A DNA stretch of 64,000 bases. Source: Neurospora tetraspora. Lineage: Eukaryota > Ascomycota > Sordariomycetes > Sordariales > Sordariaceae. Where the stretch lies: the NCBI RefSeq assembly GCF_033439725.1, contig NW_026944391.1, forward strand, positions 372,001 to 436,000, written 5' to 3'. A program made the translations under genes and the position numbers. Position 1 is the first letter of the stretch. Each line of letters opens with the position of its first letter. The notes below the pieces were generated by a model, which worked only from the letters and a program-made list of their open reading frames with translations, had not been told where the DNA came from and did not search any database. Shown here one piece after another: positions 45,983-56,384 of the stretch.

Positions 45983-48673
45983 TTATACAACCTCGCCAAT
46001 GATCTTGGCCGCCTCCCGATACGTCTGGAGCAACTTTTCGCACTTCTCCCGCTCCTTTTTCACTGCATCATCCTCGTAAAGCAGCTCCTCAAACAGCGTC
46101 TCCTTGTAAAGCTCGCTAACAAGGCGGTTCTGCACCACATCCTTGCAGTGGTTGACAAGCAAATGCATGATCGCCTTGGGCACCTGATCTGCGATGCTTT
46201 CGCGCACAATGTTGAAGTAGGAGCTGATCAAAGCCCGGATCAGCTCGGCTTCCATAGCCTCGCGGTCTGTCATGGCCGGCTCGCCGTCATTGTTCTGCTT
46301 CAAAAATTGTTAGTATAGGGCGCACAAAAATGCAAAAGGCTTATAGCGAATATGGCCAACTTACAAGCTCGGTGCCCTTCGCACTGCCGACATAGTCCAT
46401 GTCATCATCCGCTCTTATCGACTGAGTGGGCGCCCGCACCTGTCTGTCCTCTGGGCGTCTCATGCTTTGGCTAAATGTAGGCTCCATAGGCTGGTTGACA
46501 TGGCGGCCAATGTTGCCGCTGTGCGAAGGACCGGGAACAATGGCCCCGTCCTTGCCAAAGAAATAGTTCAAGAAGGACTCCTTAGCGTTACCCACGCCTT
46601 GCCCTCCGTTGAAGCGAGAAGGAGAATTCGATCTGGCTCCGTTCAAAGCGCTCGCAATGCTGCCGGGGCCATTCTCCCGGATAGCCGGGGACATGCTATT
46701 GCTGCGGACACCCTTTCCAGCCGTCTTGCGCACGTGAACGTTGTCCGTCTTCTCCAGGGCAGTACCTTCTTCTTCCCCTTCAACAGGGGTCTCGGTGCCA
46801 TTCGCACCAAGCTCCTTCTGCCGTCTCCGTTCACGTCTTTCGCGCTCCTCTTGAATCAAACGCTTCCTCTCTCTCTCCTGCTTATTGCTAACAACATGGC
46901 TCATTGCTGCAGCCGCACCGAGGAAGTTGGGATGGTTAGTGTTGATGTAAGCCCTCTGGATGGAAATTAGCGACTCGACATAGTTGGACGAGGGACCCAG
47001 CCGTTCCCTAAGCAAGTCAGAAACAACTTCGATGAGCTTGGCTTGCATCCTGGGAAACCTCGATAGCTCAGTGGAGCCACAAGTGTGGCAGATCTTGATG
47101 AGCTCCTCGTATACCAACTCTACGCAGCGCTGGCTAGGGGGCTCGAGAAGCTTGATCTGGGGCTTGACAAGGAGATCGAAGGCCATCTCAGGTACAAACA
47201 AACTAGGCCGGGGACCAGTCGAGTTGCGAATCGCGGTCCGGATATCGAGGGCGGTTAAGTTGGAGGTGGGGTCGATCGATTCGAGAGAGCTTCCAAAGAC
47301 CGAGTTAAAGATGTAGTAGATACGAGCACCGCCGCAGAGCTCCTTTGTCGATATTTCCGTCGAGGTACCGTCAATGGACGCGATGAACGATGACGCAAAC
47401 CTGGTCATGAGCTGCAGAATAAGAGAACCTCGGTGCTCCTTGCCACTGAAGTGCATGTCCCCGTAGCTTGCCAGTTCCTGCTGGGTTTGACCCATCAAGG
47501 TATTAAGACGAGCCTTGATATCTGGCAGGCGTTCGCGAATGTGAGCCATCAAGGTGGTGTTGAGGGTCCTGGCGAGGAACTGAGTTCCGCAACGGGTGGA
47601 GATGTTTCGGTACGCGGGATGATGCCTGAAGAAGTCGGACTCGGACTTCAAGGCCTCTTCCATTGGCTTGTTGCCTTGGATGTCCTGCTGCGATCTGTTT
47701 ACCACGCCAATCCAGCCAAGCTTGAGCGGGTAGACGCGACCAGACAGGATGTCCAGGGCGTTTGTTCCGTGGTCCATGAGATCGACCTTTGTGAGGACAC
47801 CAATGGTCCTCCGGCCCATGGGATCGACATGCCTGGCGAGCTTCAAGGCCTCCGAGTTCACAATGTCGACGTTGGCAGGCGAGACAGCCAAGACGATACT
47901 GTTGGGCTTCGCAATGTACTCGGAGATGAGGTTGCGCGTCTGCTTCTCAATGTCTGTGGGCTGGTCTCCAATGGGAACCTGGGCATATACACGTTAGACT
48001 TGTGACGACATGTTCACCAGAGCTTCAAGCGGCGTACCTTTGTAAGACCAGGCAAATCAACGAGCGTTAGGTTCAAAACATGGGGAGAGAAGATCTTTAG
48101 GTTGATGGGCTGGCGGTTAATTCCCTTGTTGGTACCGGCAACTCGCGCTGTCTCATTTTCGATTTCGCGCTTGACGTCGCCAAAATCGGTGAATCTCCGG
48201 TTGGGAATGTGGTGAAACTCTGCCCACTCGTTGCGGCCAGCAGCATTGGGGTTCCTGTAGCTGGGATTGGTCGCATCTTCGGCGTCGTCGTCGGCGGGGA
48301 CATTGATCAGCTGAAGAATGAGGGGTCTCCGAGTAACGATTCCACTGCCGCGGGGGAGAAAGTCGCGACCAACAATGTTCTCGAGGACGGACGACTTGCC
48401 AGCGGACTGGGATCCAACGACAACCTGTTATGGAGAGCGGGGGTCATCAGCATTCTGGTGGCGCGAAAGGAAGGGCAATGGGACAGATGGGGACCGGTGC
48501 ATTGGAGGATTGGGACAAGGAGAGGTTGCGGGCGTGGAGCGGAAAGGTTCAGGTGGTGGGCGGGTCTTGCGTACGATTTGGGGCAGATCCAGGGAATCGT
48601 TTCCGATGGTGTTGAAGACCAAGTCTTGCAACTTGTTGACAACGCCCAGCAGGTCGTCACCGAGAGCAGCCAT
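45983..48673 (-). CDS. dnm1: dynamin-related GTPase Dnm1 (mitochondrial and peroxisomal fission)
   Basis: Minus-strand exons 48673-48575, 48424-48038, 47978-46365 and 46297-45983 encode 804 residues. The GTPase domain (about 1-330) has P-loop GSQSAGKSS (A where many have S), switch region [11 protein letters not shown]3 DLPGLTKV and G4 TKVDLMD. Middle domain follows; a variable B-insert with basic coiled-coil residues precedes [10 protein letters not shown]; the C-terminal GTPase effector domain spans about 710-804. The sequence [16 protein letters not shown] and the absence of a PH domain place it with Dnm1/DRP1 rather than Vps1. Dnm1 assembles into rings that constrict mitochondria and peroxisomes. 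The last intron ends in a tandem AAGCAG acceptor, so one Gln is optional. Confidence 0.94.
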
Positions 48674-50094
48674 GACGACGGTTGAGCGGATCGCGTTCAG
48701 AAAGCGCAAGCGAAAAGGTGGGCGGAAGCCGGGGTTGAGCGCAAGTGTGAAATCGGGCCCGAGGTCGGGCAGGACGAGGTCACGGTTCGGGTGGTCGCGC
48801 GGGCGGGCTGGGCGTATCCTGATGGGGTGAGGGTCGATGGCCTCGTCGATTCGGATAGTTGGTATATACAAGACGAGCGCTAGGTGGTTGGCGGCCGTGC
48901 GGGCGGGTGGCAGGAGAAGAGGCTCGGCTGGCGACAGAATCGGCTTCAGGACGGGAAAAGAATTTACGAGCAAGAAAGTTGCCTTGACTGGGCAAAGGCG
49001 CAAGAGGCTGCTGGCTGGCGGGACAAGGCACAAGGCACGAGGCACGAGGCGATCGATGATCTGTCCAAGTGCAGCGAGTACGTACAACTGAATCCAATGC
49101 AGCACACTGACAGCTCGAAACCTGAAGCGATGAGGGATACCCTCAGCAGAATGTCGCGGCGCCCCGGTGGTGGGTGTGGATGTGGATGTTGATGTGGATG
49201 CCAAAAATCTATAACCGGGGGGCGCTTCCAGAATCCAAAGCACTCACACACAGTGAGGGAGAGGGAGGGGTCGGTTCCTGGTCGGGTCGAGTCCCAGGTC
49301 CCCACTTTCACTTGGTCGATAAAAGTTTGGAAGTTGATGCGTTGTCGTCGCGCCTGCACCCGGGCATCGAACCCGACCCGGCCTGATGAACAGGTTTCCA
49401 GGCCTTCATGCAGCCGTTCCGCTACCTGACTGGCTCCCCGCGGCCAAAACAAAAGGTCAGAATTTGAAGCTCGACTACCAAGTACTTCTACAATGTACAT
49501 ACACTATTGAGGTTGAAGCCGACAGCGGGGACGGCGGGATGGCGGGGATGGGCAGGCATGACACGGTGCATCCTCTGGCTCGTCCGTTCATCCGAAGTCC
49601 TTGGCTCCCGGCCGGGTTGCGGACCGCGGACTCGGACAACGGCGGGCGGAGGGCGGAGTGAGAGACCTTCGGAGGTCGTCCAGCACATATCGATGGCCTA
49701 AACATCCAAGTCTGTTTCCGGTATGCATCCAGAACGCATCCTTTAATAGTTCCCTAACCCGTAGTTCTATGGTCCCGAGAGGGCATCTCCATCCACAATA
49801 TACAGTCCACCCCGATACAGCCCGGGTACAGTGACCTTCCATTTCAGCGCTTACCCAGCTGCACTAACAGAGCATGCCCTGAAGACAGGCAATCCGGGCG
49901 CCTATCGTGTTAAGGCACTCGGGACCATTCCAGGCCCAGGCGCATTTCATCCACATCCAAGTCGCACACCTCGAATCCCAAACTGCGGACGCCCTGCAAG
50001 AGAAGGAAAACCACAATTTTAAGGAAAACAAGGACCAAAGTATCCTGCCCAGGTTTCGTTTGACTATCAACTTTACCATCACCGGCTTTGCAAT
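48674..50094. promoter_or_regulatory. divergent promoter region between dnm1 and cox19
   Basis: About 1.4 kb without a supportable gene. The part next to dnm1 is purine/pyrimidine-asymmetric and has short direct repeats (CAAGGCACGAGGCACGAGGC near 49027). Long frames here lack conserved features. Confidence 0.55.
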
Positions 50095-50573
50095 ATGAGT
50101 ACTTTTGGAAGTCCTGGCGCCTTGCCAACAACAAAGCCCACGCCGTAAGTCAACGAGCCGAGAATGCCATGTTCTGCATTGAAAACTGACCAACACCTCA
50201 AGGCCCCAGAGAGGGAGCTTTCCCCTGGATCATGACGGTAAGGATTCACCACTCAGTGCATGTAACTCTCACTCATACTTTGCCCTCCAGGAGAATGCAA
50301 ACACGTCATGACAACCTACCTTGCCTGCATCAAGAGGGTCAAGGGAGTCAACGAAGATGAGTGTCGGTCGCTGGCAAAGGCCTATCTCGCATGCCGCATG
50401 GAACGGTGGGTGGCAGCTACATCTCCCTTGGACGTCTCTGTCTGCTAACCATGTTGATATTCAGCAACTTGATGGCCAAGGATGATTTCAAAAACCTAGG
50501 CTTCAAAGAAAACGAACCAGCAAGTACGCCCGCTGAGGCTGAAAAGGGTGTGAAGGGAGAGTTGCGGTGGTGA
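50095..50573 (+). CDS. cox19: cytochrome c oxidase assembly protein Cox19
   Basis: Four exons (50095-50144, 50203-50237, 50291-50405, 50465-50573) encode 102 residues. The start MSTFGSPG and the block KPTPPQRGSFPLDHDGEC are typical of fungal Cox19. The twin CX9C helices are intact: C-KHVMTTYLA-C and C-RSLAKAYLA-C, followed by NLMAKDDFKNLGF. Cox19 is imported into the mitochondrial intermembrane space by the Mia40 disulfide relay and supports copper delivery to complex IV with Cox11. The introns are 53-59 bases. It shares an upstream region with dnm1. Confidence 0.95.
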
Positions 50574-51181
50574 GAGACTCGAGTTGCCACCAGCGTTGAA
50601 GAAAAAAAAAAAAAAAAACCCTTCTTTGGCCTTGCTTTCCCGGAGCGGTATCCGACTTTGCCGACGTCTCCTTCCATTTCTCAAATCGTCTGTCTTGTCA
50701 AAAGCTTGCAAGTTGTACCACAAACACTTGCTACCCCTGCCATCAGCTAGCGCCAACCATTTGTGCGGAGGGCGGGGGCCATCACCGTTACGGCTCCGAG
50801 TTTACCGTTTCACAAGTCCGCTACCGGGTCGGCCGCATTAATTCGTCCTACTGACAGGCAAGAACGGCAAGACAACGTGGAGGTCGGAACTAAATGTCTT
50901 CCGGAAAGCTGGATCAAGTCAAGACGGCTCTTCTTGCTTCTCCATCTTTCTAAAATGGATCTCGACTTCCATCTTCAAAAAGGCCTTGCCGTTGTTTACA
51001 ATCACACTTGTGCCATCTTTACCAGAGCACACCCTTATATAACGGTAACCGTCCAATATCGTTGCCTACTGATTTGAGTGTACTACAACAATCCATTGTG
51101 CCTGGTGGATTTCTGCAACTTACACAGATATTCCCAGAATCCCCTGCACCACGGCGGCCAGTGGTGATCAACTAAATCAAC
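50574..51181. other. intergenic, with an A17 tract
   Basis: About 600 bp between cox19 and the ligase-like gene. A run of 17 adenines at 50602-50618 starts about 30 bases after the cox19 stop. The rest looks like a promoter; no gene. Confidence 0.6.
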
Positions 51182-53738
51182 ATGAAAATGTATCAACACG
51201 CTAGGCATTGCTCACCCGTACATAGCCTTCAAAGCCAATGGGCTTGTAGGCTACAAACGCCATCAAGCAGCCGACGTTCCTTCGCCACCTGTCAACCCCT
51301 ACATGGCTCATACGCAGACACTCTGTCGTTCCTTCGAATCAACAGCAACACGCGAGTAATCTTTCAGGGATTCACAGGGAAACAGGCCACAGCAAATGCT
51401 AAGGATTCTTTAGCATGGGGGACCAAGATAGTCGGTGGTGTGACACCGGGCCGCACCGGAGAGCATCTCGGCCTTCCCGTGCTACCCTCCGTCCGCCAGG
51501 TTAGAACCGCCACCGGCAGCCAGCTCTCTACGTCCTGGCCAGGCCTCTCATCCGATTCTGAAAGAGCTAACACTGGGGTCCCCGCGACTTATAGGCTATG
51601 GAGCAACTCAAGCCAGACGCAACCGCCATCTATGTTGCCGCCCATCAGGCCCCCGGGGCTATCGAAGAGGCCATCGAAGCCGAAGTGCCCCTTATAGTAG
51701 CTGTCGCTGAGCATATTCCAGTTCACGACATGCTCAGGGTAAGCTTCTCGCACAAGAGGCCCAACTGTACTCGGTCGTCATGTACTGACACTTGGATGTT
51801 CAGATCCATTCCATACTCAAGACTCAGTCCAAGTCTAGACTTGTCGGTCCTAACTCTCCCGGCATCATCTCGGCTGTAGGGAAGTGTCGTATAGGTACGC
51901 AAGGAGTCTCGAGCGCCCGCATATAGCATATCGCGGGTGGGATTTGTGCCTCTAGTAAAGGTGAAGACTAACATGTCGATCTCTTGATAGGGTTCCAACC
52001 ATTGCCATGCTTTTCGCCTGGGCGGGTGGGTATTGTAGCCAAATCGGGCACTCTGAGTTACGAAAGTAGGCAGTACTCTCCGTTTCCCAATGTGGCTATG
52101 GAGTCATCCCTCAAATAAAGGTGCTCGTCTCATGCTAATCACTGCTTACTTCGCAGCTGTGGCATCAACAACCAGGGCGGGATTGGGTCAGAGCCTGTGC
52201 ATAGGCGTAGGCGGCGACATGGTACCCGGGACGGACATGGTAGAAGCGTTGAGTGTCCTTGAGAAAGATCCAGACACTGAGGCCATCGCTTTGATTGGCG
52301 AAATCGGTGGAATGGGAGAGCTTGAAGCTGCAGCCTGGATCAAAGAATACTACTCTCGCAGTGAATCTCCCAAGTAAGTCATACAACCTACTAAACCATA
52401 CCCCCTCCGTACTCGGGCTGTCTACGGAAAAGCTAATATGGTACATCACAAAGGCCAATTGTTGGTCTTATAGCCGGTGTAAATGAAGCACCAGGCCGGA
52501 TCATGGGACACGCCGGTGCTTTTACGTCCCTCAGGGAACCCACTGCAAAGGCGAAGATCACAGCACTCGAGGATGCTGGTGTGACCCTGGTTAATCACCC
52601 AGCCAAGATAGGCGACATCTTGAAGACAAAATTGCAAGGCACAGCTGGGTCCGGCACGACGAGCGGATCCAATCCTTTCGCGAGCGGCACGCAAAGGCGT
52701 CAGCTTCACTCCATGAGAGGACCCGAACGGCGTCCCCTCGTGACCGGTTCATCCGTCCATAACAAGCACCAGCATCAACAGCGACGGAGCATCTATCTCG
52801 ATGTGAACCCGTGCTTTGCTGAGCTCCGCGTCCGCGGCGGGATCAACTGCGGCCCATATTCCGGCCACGGCACCCGCCGCCTCCTCGCTGTCGGCATCGA
52901 CCGCTCAGCACGCTCTCCTTCCATCCTGGTCGCCCCTTCTATCGAAGACTGGATGGAAGAGGCCCAGCGCACCACCGCGCCAGTCAAGAGCTTTCCATTT
53001 GACTACCGCCGGGGACCCGACGACTTGGCCATCGAACGAATCGCGAGCCACCTCCAGCTGAGCAACAAGGGTGACAGCGCGGTCGACTCACTCCCACGGC
53101 TCATCAAGACCTTGACGAGGCTCTTCTACGAACAGGAGGGACTCCTCCTCACGACGCACATCGTCGAGCGGCTCGGAGAGATCAAAGTCGTCCATGCCCG
53201 CTTTGCCTTCGACCAAGCCACCTTCCGCAACGGCACGCCCCAGGACAAGATCAAGGCCATGTATGTCCGCGCCACCAATGAGCCGGCCGCGATCGAGGCG
53301 CAGCGGAGCGGCATCGTGTACGTCAAGCTACCCGGGGAAGACGCGACAATCGGAACGCTGGTGAACGGGGCCGGGCTGGCTATGAACACGGTCGACGCTC
53401 TGGCGGACGTGGGCGGGAAGGCGGCCAACTTCTTGGACACGGGCGGCAAGGCGACCAGCGAAACAGTGAAAGAAAGCTTCAGGATCATACTGCAGGATCC
53501 GCGGGTAAGGGTCGTGTTTGTGAATATCTTTGGAGGACTGACGCTGGGTGATATGATTGCCCGCGGCATCATTATGGCCTTCCGGGAGCTGTCGCTTACG
53601 GTTCCTGTTGTGGTGAGGATCAGGGGTACGAATGAGAAAGAAGGACAGAAGATCATTGCGGATAGTCAGCTGCCGCTTTATGCCTTTGATGACTTTGAGG
53701 AGGCGGCGGCTAAGGCGATTGAGTTGTCTCGCAGATAG
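51182..53738 (+). CDS. fused succinyl-CoA-ligase-like protein: alpha-type domains plus shortened beta-type domain
   Basis: Six exons (51182-51499, 51595-51738, 51804-51894, 51991-52065, 52157-52373, 52454-53738) encode 709 residues. A basic, Ser/Arg-rich start suggests mitochondrial import. Residues about 50-340 match the alpha subunit of succinyl-CoA synthetase: CoA-binding [24 protein letters not shown], and the phosphohistidine motif GHAGA with His about 301. A Gln/His/Arg-rich linker (about 340-392) leads to a beta-type half: [16 protein letters not shown], then a ligase domain with [25 protein letters not shown] and VNIFGG. Most of the N-terminal ATP-grasp region of a normal beta subunit is absent. 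Whether it makes or uses ATP/GTP is therefore uncertain. It converges with the MFS transporter. Confidence 0.88.
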
Positions 53739-54236
53739 ATGCATCCTTCTTGTACAATCTAGTGCTGGTTTATTTATTAAACTTACTATTGCGAGTACAT
53801 TGGACGAGATCCATTCCGAACTATCCCAAACCTTATAATGACAAAATGAATAGCTAACTAAGAACGGATCGGAAAGGCATCAACAAAATTCCAAATGAAT
53901 ATGTTAAATTTCGGAAATAGCATTTTCAAGGTAAGATCACGCTTTAGTCATAGAACGGAACGAATCAATACGATATGAAAATGCCTAGGGAAGTTAACCA
54001 GAGGTCTCGAATTAATAAACAAACCAGTATTGGACTGTAGGTGGGCCATTCAACGTTGCCAGACTGCGGTGGTCAATCGAAGGAAACATCAAGAGTACAG
54101 GCTCCAAGAGAGTCGTCGATTAAGATTAGAATTCATTGACTATGTATTTCATGATCATCGTCACAAATGACATGAAGGATGTTGTATCCAAGGGGGGCCT
54201 ATATACGTGATCCCTCGTAAACGACCGTATATGAAG
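53739..54236. other. convergent intergenic region
   Basis: About 500 AT-rich bases between the ligase-like gene and the transporter, holding 3' flanks. Nothing else seen. Confidence 0.6.
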
Positions 54237-56384
54237 TTACAGACGCTTCATGACGAACATGTTCGTTATGTACGAGATAACGATGTTTTGTTGTCGCCTG
54301 GTAGAAGTCGACTCATGCTTCTTTTCCTCGCTGGGATGGATGGCAGCGGCATTATGGATGGCCGCCTCCTGCTCCTTTTCATCCAGGCCGAGCGACTCCA
54401 TCTGACGGAGTTTCCAGCTTCTCAGGAGCCACACTGCATGAAGAAGGCATGGTTAGAAAACACGCGGGTATTTGGTGAATTAGGGAGAGGAGTCGAGGGG
54501 TATACTTACTGGATAAGAAGGATGCAAAAAACATGAAGCCAGTGAATACCTGCACATTCAAGTAGACGCCTGCTCCGATCATCTCCCGCTTGAGACTCAA
54601 TCCGATCACTTCGGCACTGTATTGTGAGACCGGTTAGCCAACATGTCTTTCTTTTTTGGACAACGCAAATCATCAATGGTGGAAACTCACAATGTGGCAG
54701 GGAAAACCAGGATAATCCAGTAGACGGAAAGAGCTGCCAGTCCACAACGTTAGCCTTTCACGAGGAGATGGGGATTAGCCCGTACACGTATGAATGGTTG
54801 TCACTTACCTGCGGGCAACAACTGTATACCAACAACCTCTGCTGCTACAGGCCCCACGCATGGCCAGAGAATACCGGCTACCGCCCCAAAGAGCGCGTAG
54901 ATGATGAGCCCTGCGAAGTATTTGCCGGCGAAAATCCACAAAAAGAAGGCAGTTACACTGGCAATAAGTGTCCCTATTCCAGCGACGTTCAACCTTCCTA
55001 GCCTGTCGCTGAGGAGGCCGATGGCAGGTCTGCCAAGCGCTTGGGATACTGCGAGGACGAGGAGTTGAGATGGTTAGCGTGGATGAACAAGACTGAAACA
55101 CTATTTGCCATACTTTCAGTGCGAGGGAAATGGGTGGTGACACTTACAATTGAACATGGCCGACGCCAACGATGCTTGATCGCTAGTGAAGCCAGCTTGT
55201 AAAGCATAGTCCGCAATGGAGAAGACGACGATGATATAGCCGATGATACCAAAGAATCCCCAGCCGACGAAGAGCCAGTACTCAGGCTGGAAGAAGAGGT
55301 CCTTGTGGAAGGCTATATGCTTGGCTCCGACGGCTTTGTTGCGATCCTTCATGATCAGACAGACGCAGCCATTCACGACGAAGCAGATGATGGCCAGGAT
55401 GCGGAATGCCCACTCCAACCCGAGATGCGTGATCATGGCGTTCGCTCCCAGGGCGTAGGTGAGACCACCGAATCCGGAACCGCCTGTTGCCAGGGCGTTG
55501 GCGAAAGATCGCCGCTTGGTGAACCATTGCGGGACAACGCCGACGGTAGCTGTGAAGCAGAAACCCATACCAGAGCCGAAGCAGACGCCCTGGCTCAGAA
55601 GAAGCTGCCACGCATGGGTAGAGAAGGAGGCGCCGATGAATGAGCCGCTGCAAGTTCCAACCAAGATACGGTTAGCGAAAAGGTCAACTTGGTGGAACAG
55701 AAGGGAAAGACATGTTAGTCTAGGGTGACTTGCGCTTCGAAGACAACACCTATGAAGAGTGTGATCCTAGTCCCGAGAGTTTTGATACTATGAGTGGCAA
55801 GGGGCGACACGAGAAGAGCTATGAGAGAGAACAAAACGGAGTGTTAGCGGACACCGGGCATCGTTACTTCATAGGGGAAAAGGCTTTGGTAAGAGAAGCG
55901 CACCTATCGAACAAGAGAGACCGCCAATGAAGGCGAAGAACAGAGGGGACGCTCCTATGATTGTGCCGGATCGCAAGTAGTAGGCTAAGAAGATGGCATA
56001 GGACTATATGGTGTATAACTGAGTCAGCGGTTGTCCTTCACCTGTTGTTCAAGAGAAAGCACGGGGAGGAAGCCTTACCGAGTTGAGGCCCCACGTATGC
56101 ATATTCACAAGCCATACACCGAAGACCACCACCCTAAAGGTCATGAACGTCAGTAAATAATGGAGGTATACATATAGTATGGGATAACTAGGCGAGACTA
56201 ACCAGCCATATCCTCCCTCCTTGAACTCGACCTCTTTCTGAACAGCATCACTGTCTTCCGGGCTTTCACCAGAAAGAGACTTGGACTCGGGTCCAATTGC
56301 GGCCCTGGCCTGATCGGATGGCGGGAAGCCTGCATGCTGACGAGACGGCGCCGGAGCCGTTGAAGAGTTGAAACCCAAAGTCAT
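54237..56384 (-). CDS. MFS transporter, monocarboxylate-transporter-like
   Basis: Nine minus-strand exons (56384-56203, 56133-56079, 56003-55904, 55818-55734, 55647-55148, 55048-54809, 54733-54691, 54616-54510, 54433-54237) encode 502 residues. A polar cytosolic start of about 55 residues leads into EGGYGWVVVFGVWLVN, the typical first helix of fungal MCT-like proteins. Other family marks are SPLATHSIKTLGTRITL, GMGFCFTATVGVVPQWF followed by KRRSFANALATGGSGFGG, and LSQALGRPAIGLLSDRLGR. Twelve membrane segments are expected. It probably carries a monocarboxylate or related small acid across the plasma membrane; the substrate is unknown. The intron between exons 4 and 5 has a GC donor (GCAAGT), the only donor that keeps the frame. 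Confidence 0.9.

Noticed and set aside
48428-49243. 271-codon minus-strand frame overlapping the start of dnm1
   Set aside because: It runs through the dnm1 leader and into exon 1 in another frame, is Pro/Arg/Leu-rich and has no conserved features.
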